Positions 17,606 through 26,747 of a DNA stretch of 64,000 nt are shown piece by piece. The notes beneath the pieces are model-generated. The model saw nothing but the letters and a program-made list of their open reading frames with translations. It was not told where the DNA came from and did not search any database. Each line of letters begins with the position of its first letter. The stretch's first letter is position 1. The DNA lies in the NCBI GenBank assembly GCA_030645495.1, contig JAUSLV010000021.1, forward strand, positions 29,614-93,613, read 5' to 3'. This DNA is from Actinomycetota bacterium (GTDB lineage Bacteria > Actinomycetota > Acidimicrobiia > Acidimicrobiales > Ilumatobacteraceae). A program made the translations under genes and the position numbers.

Positions 17606-20600
17606 CTAGTCGATGACGACCTTGTCGGTGGCCGAGCGGCCGAACGTCTCGGGGGCGTACATCTCTTCCGCACGCGTGGGGGGCACCACGAACGTGCCGG
17701 GAGTGGTGGCCCGAGCGATGTACTCATACGAGTACACACCGGCCGGCAGCAGTGTGGTGAACGCCTCGGTGCGATCGCTGCGCAGCTGCTCATGCTGGTA
17801 CCACGTGCCCCACCACCAGTACATGTCCTCCATCGGGTAGTAGCCGCCATCGCCACCGTCGCCGGACGACGAGCCGGCGGGCACCGTCTGGGTGATCGCC
17901 AGCGCGGGGTTGAGGCTCTCCAGGCCGGCGGGCAGCGGATCGATCAGTGCCACGTGCGTGCGCTGGCTCTCGGCCACCATCGTCAGCTTCACCCGCACGC
18001 GGGCGCCGGCCTTGATGTGCCATGTGCCGTTCGCGTCCTGCGACACGTCGCTGGGATCGTCGACCGCCTCGTACGTGCGGCTGACCGTGAAGCCACGATC
18101 CAGCGCGTCCAGCGTGAGGTCGCTGGGTGCGTAGCGCAGGCCGATGCGGTAGTACATCCGCCCGGTACCGGTCTTCGACAGCACCAGGTCGGTGTCACCG
18201 GCGGCCACCACGTCGGTCATCGGGATGCTCACCCGTGCCCGATCGGTTTCGCGGCCGGCGAACGTGTGCTCACCGGCGAACCGCTCGCCCAACCAGACGC
18301 GGGCCACGAAGTTCGGGGTCTGCGCTTCGTACACATCGAAGTAGCGTTTCAGCGCCAGCAGGATGAACGAGTTCTCCTGGATGCTGTCCCATCGGCCGCG
18401 CACCTGGTTGGCCAGCAACCCGGTGACCACCTTCGGGATCAGGTCGCTGGTCGGGTCGTTGGCGATCAGCGCGTCGAGCACGATGCCGTCGGTGCGCCGG
18501 TCGCTCTGCATCACCAGGTACGAGCTGTCGTCGTAGCCAGTGGTGAAGTTCGCTGCGCCGGCAGTCTCGACCGCACGGTTGGCGATGGTGCGGGCGATCT
18601 CGGCCTTGATCGAGTCGTCGCCCACCGCGGTCCACAGCCACGCCAGCGCATCGACCGCCAGGTCGTCGTGGCGCTCACCGTAGAACGCGTCGGCCTTCGC
18701 CGTGTCGCCCTGGCCGGCGAGCGCCCGCACCCACAGTGCGTAGGCGCGGATCGTGTCGCGAGCCGACTCGCCGTAGGCGCTGGGGATGTACGACTCGATG
18801 TCGGCGATGTGCGCCATCACCCGGTCGAACATGTCGCGGGGAACGGTGTAGCCCTCGGCCTTGGCGACCACGAGCGCGTGGGCCACCTGCACCGTGTCGA
18901 ACGGTTCGGACATGTCACCGCGACGCCACCACGAGAAGCCACCGTCGTCGTTCTGCATCGCCGCTAGGGCCGCGATGTCGGATGCCACGGAGGCTTCCAG
19001 CTCGGCTGCGGAGGGCAGGCCCTCGGCGTCGAACGCATCGAGCACCTCGCGCAGCGCGGCGATCGCCATGATGCGCGACGCCCTGCCGTCACTGGACTCG
19101 TACTTGTAGTCGACGATGTAGAGCACCGCGTCGGTGAGTGCCTGCAACGACGTGGAGGAGGTGGTGACCTCCAACCCGCCGAACTGCGGGATCACACCGG
19201 TGGGTGCGAGCAACGGCTGGTCGACCGCGCCGTTGTCGACGGTGCCGTAGGTGGCGAACGCCTCGGCCGTGGCCGGCGTGTACACGGGCAGTTGCACCGT
19301 GGCCGAGTCGGCCAGGTCGCCGCTGACCGCCGTCACCCGGAAGGCAGCCGTTCCCGCCTGCTGTGTGCTGACGGGGAAGCGAACTTCCACCCGGTCGTTG
19401 GCCGGCACCGTGACCGTGGTGCCCACCGGCTCGCCGGGGGCGAGGTTGGCGGTCTCGAGCACCACGTCCACCGTGAGCGGCGCGTCGGTCTGGTTCTGCA
19501 GCACCACGGGCAGCTCGAACGCATCGCCGTAGTTGGCGAAGCGCGGGGCCGACGGGCGCACTGCCAGCGGCAGGCGAGCGGTGATGTTCGCCTCGTCACT
19601 GCCGAAGCGGTCGGCGCCACTGACCGCCACCACCATCACGCGATAGCGGGTGAGGTTGTCGGGCAGCGTGACATCCACCGATGCGGTGCCATCGGCACCG
19701 GTGGTGACAGTGGGAGCGAACAGCGCCAGCGCGGCGAAGTTCGACCGCACGTCCACCGGCGAACCGTCGTTGGCGGAGTACATCGCATCGCGGCTGGCCT
19801 CAGGGGCCGCGCTGGGCATCTCCTCGGCGACCCCCACCGTGGTGGCGGTCGTGTCGCCGTCGGCACCACCGGTGGTCTCGTCGTCCTTCACCCCACCGTT
19901 GTCGCCAGGCACCAACGTGGTGGGGTCGACGAGCGTGATCTGCGAACGGCCGTACGCCGCCCGCAGGTACTCCCAGCCACTGCTGTAGAACACGCTCAGC
20001 GGATCGTCGAGCTGGTAGCCCGACAGGGCCAGCACGGCCTCGTCCACCACCACGACCGCGAACTCGGCACCCTTCACGGGGGCACCGTTGGCGTCGGTGA
20101 CCTTCACGTCGATCGCGGTGGAATCGCCGGGGGTCAGCTCGGTGGCTCGCGGCGTGGCATCCACCGTGAGCGTCCGCGACACCGGCGGCACCGACAGGGT
20201 CATGCTGCCCACCGCGTACGCCGGGCGTTGCGGCGCGTCGGGCAGAGCCTTGCCGTCGTCACCCGTGCGGGTGGCGGTTCCCACAACCTCCAGCCCCAAG
20301 GTGAGGCCGGGGATGTCGTCGTCGGTGATCGGCACCTGCACGATCGCGCTGCCATCGGTGAGCGTGAAGCGCAGCGTGCTGCGCACACCGTTGCGGGCGA
20401 TCAGCAGCATGCCTTCGCCGGTGGCGAACGGTGCCTGCACCAACAGTTCGGCGGTGTCGCCGGGGGCGTAGGTGGCCTTGTCGGGTACCACGGTCAGCTC
20501 TTGCTGATCGACGGTGCGGGTGGGCTGTGCCTCGGCGCCGCTCACCCACGTGGTCAGCTCGCTGCGGTTGAAGCCGCGCTGCGAGCCGGCAACCACTGCG

Positions 20601-23600
20601 GTCACCTTGTACTGCCCGCCGACCTCGGTGTCGAACGTGCACGTGGTGGCCTCGGTGGCGGAGGTGACGGCACATGTCTGCTCGTCGACCGACACCTCGG
20701 TCCAGGTGTTGTCGACGTACTTCCACTCCACGCGGCCGGCCACGACGTTCAGCTGCACGCCGGGCTGCACCTCACCGTCGATGCCGGTGACCACGACCTC
20801 GATCTCCAGCGGGTCGCCCTGGCGCACGAACGTACGCGTGGACCGCAGGCCTACGTAGCGATCGGCGGGGTGCACCAGCAGCGAGGTGGTGTCGCTCCAG
20901 GCCTGGCGGTTCACATCGGTGACCGTCGCCTGGGCGCTCACCGTCACGGGCAGGTCGGGCAGTGCTCCGTCCGTTCCTTCGAACCCGAGCTGCAGGTAGT
21001 GCGTGCCCGCGCCGTCGGTGGTGCCGTGGTACTCGGCCACCTGGCTGTCGCCGGTGTAGTCGCCGCTCGGGTACGACTCGTCGACCATGCCGCGCGCGTC
21101 GTTCATGTACCACCACGGCGTCCAGATGCCGAACGTGTAGTCGCTCCAGCCGGGAGGCGAGTAGTTGGCTGCGCTGGTGGTGACCAGCCAATCCACCTGC
21201 GCGCCCACCAATGGACCGCCGGCGTAGTAGCTGCCCACCGCGGCCACGGTGGCCGGTGAGGTGCTGACGTACGGCCCCTCGCTCTCGGGGCGGGCCGTCA
21301 CCTCGAACTCGGGGCGGCGGTACTCCTCGATCTGGAACTGGTGCGAATACTCGGCCGACGAGAGCCCGCTCTCGCCACGCAGCGACAGCTGCACGTAGGC
21401 CATGCCCAGGTCGGCGGTCTCGGGCAGCTCGAGCGTGAGGTCGAACCCACCGAGGCCCTTCACGTCGGTGCTGCCCTTCAGCACCTCGTTGCCGTACGAA
21501 TCGGTGACGGTGTAGTCGATCGTGGCGCCGTTGCGCAGCGCGGTCACACGCGCGTCGTCGCTGAGCGTGAGCCGCCGCACCCAGCCCTTCACCTGCATCG
21601 TCTCGCCGGGCTGGTACACCTGACGGTCGTCGAACACGTACCAGCGCGCCTCGTCGCTGGGCAGCTCGCGCGTGGCGCCCACCGGCAGGATCGCGGTCTC
21701 GTCGCCGTCGGTGGCCACCACGGCCACCAGGCCCTCGTCGTTGCTCGACGCGGGCAGCGACAGCGTCGCCTGGCCCTCGCCGTCGGTGGTACCGGGGTCG
21801 ACGGTGTTGCCGGCGATCACCGACAACTGCACACCCTTGCGCGGTGCGCCGGTGGTGAGGTCGGTGGTCCAGACGTACATGTCGCTGGCATCGGCGACCG
21901 CGTCGAGGCCGAGCGTGGTGCTCTGCACCCACGTGAGCGCCGGGCGGTTCTGCCAGTAGTCGTTCGAGTTCGGCGACACGGCGGGCACCGGCTCGACGAG
22001 CACGATCACTTGGCCGCGCCTGCCCTGCAGCACACCCGCCAGGTCGACGGCGGTGAGGATCGGGGTGTCCTTGTCGCCCTCGATCGCCAACGTGTCGTCG
22101 GCCAGCACGTTCCAGTCGGGCAGCTTCGTCTCGGCCCAATCACGGTCGTAGGCGTAGCGGTAGTACTGGGCGAACGTCGTCGGGTCGGCGGCGAACACGC
22201 GCACGCGTAGCTTGTCGTGGTTCACCGTCAGCACGGACAACTGCTGCGTGGTGGCGAACGGGTCGAGTGTGGTGATCGCGTCGAACTGCTGGATCGACGG
22301 CGCCGCCGACCCGATGCGCACCTTCACCGTGCGATCGCCGCTGAGCTGCTGACCATAGGTGTCGGTGAACGACTGCGGCACGGTGATCTCGTACGTGGTG
22401 CGCGCCAGCGTGTTACCGCTGATCACCAGCGAGTTGTACTGCAACGACACCTGCATGCCGGCGAGTGCGGGCGAGATGGTGACCTTGCTCGCATCGCTCA
22501 ACGCCGCGTCGAGCACGTTGTTGAACTGCACGTACAACTGCGTGCCGGGAGGGCATTCGTCGCCGTACGCGCACGAGGCGCTCTGGATGCGCAGCGGCGC
22601 GTAGGTGCGGCCGCTGAACGTCTGCGCCTCGGTGGTGGTGGCGGGCCCTTCTGCCGACGGCGTGTCGGGCCCGATCGCGATCGACAGCGCAGCATCGGCG
22701 GGCAGCGGGTCGACCGGGCGGAACGCCAACCAGCGACCCTCCTCGGCACCCTCACTCTGCATCCGCGTGTTGTCGTCGGCGTCGATCTCTTCGGCGGTGG
22801 CGAGGCGCACGTCCACTTCCTTGCCGTCGGCTCGCAGGTGCACGGTGTTCAGCACGGCGGCGGTGTCGATGCGCTGGTCGAACACGGCCACGAACACCTG
22901 CGTCAGCGACAAGGTGTCGCTCTGCGGGCCGAACGACTGCACGGTGGCAGGCGGGGTGGTGAACGTGAACGAGACGGTCTCGGCGAGCGTGCCGCCGCTG
23001 GCCGACTTCGTGCCCTTGGGCACCTCCACCGTGAACGTGGTGGCCATCGCCAGACGGTCAACGGAGGCATTGGCGGCGTCGAAGCGCAGCGTGCGCGTGC
23101 CGATCCACTGCCAGCGGCCCTCGACGGCCGGGGTCAGCGTGGCGGGAACATCGAGTGCGTCGAGCTGACCGACCGTGGTGACGGGCACCATCGGCTGGTC
23201 GAACGTGATCGACAGGTACGGCGCGATCGGCACGTCGCCGTCGGGCTGGTGGCGCAGCACGTGCAGCGGCCCGGTGGGCACGGTGTCGGGGGTGATGAGC
23301 TGCTCGGGCGGGAAGATGCCGTCGACGGTGATGCCGGCACGCGGCGGGGGCGTGGTCTGCGTTGGCCAGTTGAACGGCTCTTGCAGCGCCTCTCCGCCGA
23401 GGAACTCGGGCAACCGGGCCAGAATCGCCTGCAGCTGCTGTGCCGGCAACTCGTCGCCTTGCACGACGTGCGTGGAATTGTCGGTACCGGCCAGGGCCGT
23501 GCCTTCGGAGAGATGGAGGCCGAACACGCGTGGTGCACCTTCCGAGTAGCTCGCGTTGACGGTCGCGGTGGAGGAACTGCTCGAGTCGCCACCATCGTCG

Positions 23601-23668
23601 CAGGCGGCCATCACCAGCCCGACCGCCACCAACAGTGCTGTGTACCGACGGATCCGTCGCTGTTCCAT
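17606..23668 (-). CDS. Bacterial alpha-2-macroglobulin-like lipoprotein lacking the thioester motif
   Basis: A 2020-residue lipoprotein (lipobox VMAAC, Cys 23, then an Asp/Gly/Ser linker). Bacterial alpha-2-macroglobulins are periplasmic or surface protease traps. Visible parts are N-terminal Ig-like domains (SITFDQPMVPVTT), macroglobulin domains with DDRQVYQPGETMQVKGW, a carrier region LFAPTVTTGADGTASVDVTLPDNLTRYRV, and the alpha/alpha-toroid domain. At the place of the usual YPYGCxEQ thioester it reads YKYESSDGRA (about residue 1520), so covalent trapping through a thioester is not possible. It starts at the ATG at 23668 with GGGAG upstream. It is divergent from a GT-C-like membrane protein and no penicillin-binding protein 1C is next to it, unlike the E. 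coli arrangement. Confidence 0.88.
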   Translation of the reverse strand: MEQRRIRRYTALLVAVGLVMAACDDGGDSSSSSTATVNASYSEGAPRVFGLHLSEGTALAGTDNSTHVVQGDELPAQQLQAILARLPEFLGGEALQEPFNWPTQTTPPPRAGITVDGIFPPEQLITPDTVPTGPLHVLRHQPDGDVPIAPYLSITFDQPMVPVTTVGQLDALDVPATLTPAVEGRWQWIGTRTLRFDAANASVDRLAMATTFTVEVPKGTKSASGGTLAETVSFTFTTPPATVQSFGPQSDTLSLTQVFVAVFDQRIDTAAVLNTVHLRADGKEVDVRLATAEEIDADDNTRMQSEGAEEGRWLAFRPVDPLPADAALSIAIGPDTPSAEGPATTTEAQTFSGRTYAPLRIQSASCAYGDECPPGTQLYVQFNNVLDAALSDASKVTISPALAGMQVSLQYNSLVISGNTLARTTYEITVPQSFTDTYGQQLSGDRTVKVRIGSAAPSIQQFDAITTLDPFATTQQLSVLTVNHDKLRVRVFAADPTTFAQYYRYAYDRDWAETKLPDWNVLADDTLAIEGDKDTPILTAVDLAGVLQGRRGQVIVLVEPVPAVSPNSNDYWQNRPALTWVQSTTLGLDAVADASDMYVWTTDLTTGAPRKGVQLSVIAGNTVDPGTTDGEGQATLSLPASSNDEGLVAVVATDGDETAILPVGATRELPSDEARWYVFDDRQVYQPGETMQVKGWVRRLTLSDDARVTALRNGATIDYTVTDSYGNEVLKGSTDVKGLGGFDLTLELPETADLGMAYVQLSLRGESGLSSAEYSHQFQIEEYRRPEFEVTARPESEGPYVSTSPATVAAVGSYYAGGPLVGAQVDWLVTTSAANYSPPGWSDYTFGIWTPWWYMNDARGMVDESYPSGDYTGDSQVAEYHGTTDGAGTHYLQLGFEGTDGALPDLPVTVSAQATVTDVNRQAWSDTTSLLVHPADRYVGLRSTRTFVRQGDPLEIEVVVTGIDGEVQPGVQLNVVAGRVEWKYVDNTWTEVSVDEQTCAVTSATEATTCTFDTEVGGQYKVTAVVAGSQRGFNRSELTTWVSGAEAQPTRTVDQQELTVVPDKATYAPGDTAELLVQAPFATGEGMLLIARNGVRSTLRFTLTDGSAIVQVPITDDDIPGLTLGLEVVGTATRTGDDGKALPDAPQRPAYAVGSMTLSVPPVSRTLTVDATPRATELTPGDSTAIDVKVTDANGAPVKGAEFAVVVVDEAVLALSGYQLDDPLSVFYSSGWEYLRAAYGRSQITLVDPTTLVPGDNGGVKDDETTGGADGDTTATTVGVAEEMPSAAPEASRDAMYSANDGSPVDVRSNFAALALFAPTVTTGADGTASVDVTLPDNLTRYRVMVVAVSGADRFGSDEANITARLPLAVRPSAPRFANYGDAFELPVVLQNQTDAPLTVDVVLETANLAPGEPVGTTVTVPANDRVEVRFPVSTQQAGTAAFRVTAVSGDLADSATVQLPVYTPATAEAFATYGTVDNGAVDQPLLAPTGVIPQFGGLEVTTSSTSLQALTDAVLYIVDYKYESSDGRASRIMAIAALREVLDAFDAEGLPSAAELEASVASDIAALAAMQNDDGGFSWWRRGDMSEPFDTVQVAHALVVAKAEGYTVPRDMFDRVMAHIADIESYIPSAYGESARDTIRAYALWVRALAGQGDTAKADAFYGERHDDLAVDALAWLWTAVGDDSIKAEIARTIANRAVETAGAANFTTGYDDSSYLVMQSDRRTDGIVLDALIANDPTSDLIPKVVTGLLANQVRGRWDSIQENSFILLALKRYFDVYEAQTPNFVARVWLGERFAGEHTFAGRETDRARVSIPMTDVVAAGDTDLVLSKTGTGRMYYRIGLRYAPSDLTLDALDRGFTVSRTYEAVDDPSDVSQDANGTWHIKAGARVRVKLTMVAESQRTHVALIDPLPAGLESLNPALAITQTVPAGSSSGDGGDGGYYPMEDMYWWWGTWYQHEQLRSDRTEAFTTLLPAGVYSYEYIARATTPGTFVVPPTRAEEMYAPETFGRSATDKVVID

Positions 23669-23741
23669 GGTCGTGCTCCCTCGCCCCAATGTGACTCCAT
23701 TGGCTTGGACGTCGGGTACCACCCTGCCGGTTCCCACAGAC

Positions 23742-24938
23742 ATGAGTATCGTGCGCCGGATGAGTGTCGACGGGCTGTTGCAGAGGATTCCTGTCCGGAA
23801 ACCGTTCCAGGTAGGGCTCCTCGCGCTCATCATCGCGCTGGCCTTCTGCGGCGCAAGGTGGGCGATCGTCGCCGATCACGACACGTCGCGGTTCGTGGTG
23901 GCCGGCGAGGTGTTCGTCGACCCAGCGCAGACACCCGTTCACCTCCACACGTTCGCGGGCACCGGCTACGACGGCCAGTTCTACTGGCGTCTCGCCAACG
24001 ACCCCACCAACCTGCACGTCGAGCGCGCCGACGGCGTGCTGCTCGACGGCCCGATGCGCACCAGCCGCATCGCCTATCCCACGCTCGCCTGGGCGTTGTC
24101 GCTGGGCAATGCCCGCTGGGTGTCGCTCGCGCTCATCGGGGTGAACGTGCTCGCCTTCGGCCTGCTCGCGTGGGTGGGCGCGGCGCTCGCGCGGCGGTCG
24201 TCGCGGCACGTGCTGTACGGCCTGCTCGTGGCTTCGGCCACCGGCCTGGTGATGAGCCTCGCTCGCGACCTGATCGAGGTGGTGATGGTGGCCGCGATCG
24301 TCGGCGGCATCCACGCGGTGCGCGAGCGCAGGTGGGGGCTGGCGGCGTTGGCCTGGAGCGTCGCCGTGCTGAGCCACGAGCAATGCCTGTTCGTGATCGG
24401 CGCGTATGCCCTGTGGCGGATGTGGACCATCGCCCGCAAGCAGTCGCGGGCGGGCTGGGCCGACGTCGCGTGGGTGCTGCCGAGCGTGGTGTACGGCACG
24501 TGGCAACTGATCGCACGTGAACAAGTGGGTGCCCTCCCGATCCGCGCCTCGGGTTCAGGGCACATCGTCTTCCCGTTCCAGGGCCTCGGCAAGGCGGTGT
24601 TCGAGTGGGTACAGGGCGACATCGAGCGCCAAGCGCTGTTGGTGTTCCCGCAACTCGCTGTGCTGGGCGCGCTGCTGGTGCTCACGTACCGGGCGCGAAG
24701 CACTGTCGCCGTCACCGACCGCTGGATCCTGTTCGTGCTCGCCGCCGGCGCGGGGCAGGCGATCTGCCTGTCGTACGGCGTGTGGGAAGGCCCAGCGGAG
24801 CTGCGCCAGATCGTGCTGGTGCCCACCTTGGCCTGCGTGGCGATCGTGGTGTCGAAGCTGCGCGTGCCCACCTGGCTGTTCGCCGGGGTGGCGCTCGTGT
24901 GGCTCGCCACGGCCGGCCTGCGCGTCGTCGCGATCTAG
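23742..24938 (+). CDS. Multi-pass membrane protein, GT-C glycosyltransferase-like
   Basis: A 398-residue protein with roughly nine to ten membrane helices. After the first helix comes a large extracytoplasmic loop with TFAGTGYDGQFYWRLANDP, a YDGQFY motif seen in families of predicted polyprenol-linked glycosyltransferases and cell-surface glycolipid proteins. Arg and Asp residues after the first helix are in the position of GT-C catalytic acids. The donor and acceptor are unknown. The ATG at 23742 is used; the ATG at 23760 is an alternative. It is divergent from the A2M-like gene (73 bp) and convergent with dut. Confidence 0.6.
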   Translation: MSIVRRMSVDGLLQRIPVRKPFQVGLLALIIALAFCGARWAIVADHDTSRFVVAGEVFVDPAQTPVHLHTFAGTGYDGQFYWRLANDPTNLHVERADGVLLDGPMRTSRIAYPTLAWALSLGNARWVSLALIGVNVLAFGLLAWVGAALARRSSRHVLYGLLVASATGLVMSLARDLIEVVMVAAIVGGIHAVRERRWGLAALAWSVAVLSHEQCLFVIGAYALWRMWTIARKQSRAGWADVAWVLPSVVYGTWQLIAREQVGALPIRASGSGHIVFPFQGLGKAVFEWVQGDIERQALLVFPQLAVLGALLVLTYRARSTVAVTDRWILFVLAAGAGQAICLSYGVWEGPAELRQIVLVPTLACVAIVVSKLRVPTWLFAGVALVWLATAGLRVVAI

Positions 24939-24954
24939 CGCATTCCGTGCGGGG

Positions 24955-25392
24955 TCAGGCTTTGCCGGTGTGGCCGAAGCCGCCGCCGCGGTCGTCGCCG
25001 TCCAGCGACTGCACCTCCAGCCACTGCACTTCCTCCACCTGCTGCAGCACGAGCTGGGCGATGCGATCGCCGCGGTGGATGTGGAATGGCTCGTGGGGGT
25101 CGGTGTTCAACAGCACCACCTTGATCTCGCCGCGGTACGCGGCATCGATCAGGCCGGGCGCGTTGGCGACAGTGACGCCGTGCTTCAGCGCGTTGCCACT
25201 GCGCGGCAGCACGAACCCTGCATACCCCACCGGTATGGCGATGCTGATACCGGTGGGCATCAGCATTCGCCCACCGGCGGGCTGCACCACACCGCTCTCG
25301 CGAGCGCGCAGGTCGAGCCCGGCATCGCCCGGGTGGGCGTAGCTGGGCAGCGCCAGTTCGGGGTCGAGGCGGATGATCGGCACGGGCAGCAC
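24955..25392 (-). CDS. dut: Deoxyuridine triphosphatase
   Basis: A 145-residue trimeric dUTPase that hydrolyses dUTP to dUMP, keeping uracil out of DNA and feeding dTMP synthesis. All five motifs are visible: HPGDAGLDL, PRSGNA, NAPGLIDAAYRGEI, RGDRIAQLVLQ and the C-terminal RGGGFGHTGKA arm. The GTG at 25392 gives the family-typical N-terminus (VPIIRLDPELALP); the GTG at 25383 is also possible. It is divergent from selA with 29 bp between starts. Confidence 0.93.
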   Translation of the reverse strand: MLPVPIIRLDPELALPSYAHPGDAGLDLRARESGVVQPAGGRMLMPTGISIAIPVGYAGFVLPRSGNALKHGVTVANAPGLIDAAYRGEIKVVLLNTDPHEPFHIHRGDRIAQLVLQQVEEVQWLEVQSLDGDDRGGGFGHTGKA

Positions 25393-25421
25393 GCCGAGAG
25401 TGTACGAGTACGCTCGGGCGG

Positions 25422-26729
25422 GTGACAGCGGCCGACTCGCAGCAACAGGCCAGACCGCCCAGCGTCGATCGGCTGGCACGGGCGATGGGCGCGGCGACGG
25501 GATTGCCGCACGCGGTGTGCGTGGAACTCGCCCGCAGTGCGATCGCCGACGGACCCACGGCGTATGCCGAACCGGCGGCGATCGAGCGCGCCCACCACTA
25601 TCGGCGCACGCTGCTGTCGCCGGTGATCAACGCCACCGGCGTGCTGCTGCACACCAACCTCGGCCGCGCCCCGCTGGCGTTGGCGCACCCACCGCAGGCG
25701 ATCAACGTCGAGCTCGACCTCACCACCGGCGAGCGCGGCTCGCGCCAGCATGCCGTGGGCGGGCTGCTGGCCACGTTGTGCGGGGCGCAGGCAGCGATCG
25801 TGGTGAACAACAACGCCGCGGCCGTGCTGCTGGTGCTGGCCGCCCTGGCCCGCGACCGGCAGGTGCTGGTGAGCCGCGGCGAGAGCGTGGAGATCGGCGG
25901 TGGCTTCCGCGTGCCCGAGGTGATGGAGCAGAGCGGCGCGCAGCTGGTGGATGTGGGCACCACCAATCGCACCCGCCTGGCCGACTACACCAAGGCACTC
26001 ACCCGCAAGCATGCCGACGTCGCGCTGGTGCTGAAGGTGCACCCCAGCAACTACCGCGTGGAGGGCTTCACCGCCGAGACCACGATCGAGCAACTGGCCA
26101 CGCTGCCGGTACCCGTGTTGGCCGACATCGGTAGCGGCCTGCTCGACGCGGCTTGCCCGTGGCTGGCCGGCCCACCGCCCCCGTGGCTGGCCACCGAGCC
26201 CGCCGCGCGCCAAACGCTGGCCGCCGGTGCCGCCCTCGTGACGTTCAGCGGCGACAAGCTGATGGGCGGCCCGCAGGCGGGCATCATCGCCGGCCGCGCC
26301 GACCTCGTCGCCGCCTGCGCGGCCCACCCATTGGCCCGGGCGCTGCGGCCAGGAGCACATGTGCTGTTGGCCCTGCAACAGGTGACGCTCGCGTACCTCG
26401 ACCGCACCGCGGCCGACACGATCCCGTTCTGGCAGATGGCTGCCGCCACGGTGAACGACCTATCGATTCGCGCGCACGTGATCGTCGCCGACAGCGGGCG
26501 CGGCCACGTGGTGCCCAGCGAGGCGCTGCCCGGCGCCGGCTCGGCGCCCGGCACGATCATCCCCTCGGTGGCCATCGAGATCGTGGGTGATCACCTCGCC
26601 GCGTTCCGCGAAGCCGCCACGCCGATCGTGGCCCGCAGTCGCGACGGCGCCACGTTCATCGATCTGCGCACCGTGCACCCCTCCGACGACACAGCGCTCA
26701 CCGCGGCACTCGCGGCGCTGCCCGCCTGA
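25422..26729 (+). CDS. selA: L-seryl-tRNA(Sec) selenium transferase
   Basis: A 435-residue PLP enzyme that converts Ser-tRNA(Sec) to Sec-tRNA(Sec) using selenophosphate. Motifs are INATGVLLHTNLGRAPL, VNNNAAAVLLVLAAL, RGESVEIGGGFRVPEVM, GTTNRT and the PLP-lysine loop FSGDKLMGGPQAG (Lys about 278). The N-terminal tRNA-binding part is somewhat short. It starts at the GTG at 25422 and is followed 18 bp after its stop by selB. The pair shows that the organism makes selenoproteins; neither selC nor selD was found in the window. Confidence 0.93.
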   Translation: MTAADSQQQARPPSVDRLARAMGAATGLPHAVCVELARSAIADGPTAYAEPAAIERAHHYRRTLLSPVINATGVLLHTNLGRAPLALAHPPQAINVELDLTTGERGSRQHAVGGLLATLCGAQAAIVVNNNAAAVLLVLAALARDRQVLVSRGESVEIGGGFRVPEVMEQSGAQLVDVGTTNRTRLADYTKALTRKHADVALVLKVHPSNYRVEGFTAETTIEQLATLPVPVLADIGSGLLDAACPWLAGPPPPWLATEPAARQTLAAGAALVTFSGDKLMGGPQAGIIAGRADLVAACAAHPLARALRPGAHVLLALQQVTLAYLDRTAADTIPFWQMAAATVNDLSIRAHVIVADSGRGHVVPSEALPGAGSAPGTIIPSVAIEIVGDHLAAFREAATPIVARSRDGATFIDLRTVHPSDDTALTAALAALPA

Positions 26730-26747
26730 CCTGAGCCTCTGACCGAC

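Noticed and set aside
19292..24520. Long plus-strand open frames opposite the A2M-like gene (for example 19292-21259 and 22217-24520)
   Set aside because: Low-complexity His/Arg/Gly-rich translations with no family features; they are antisense to a gene with clear A2M domains.
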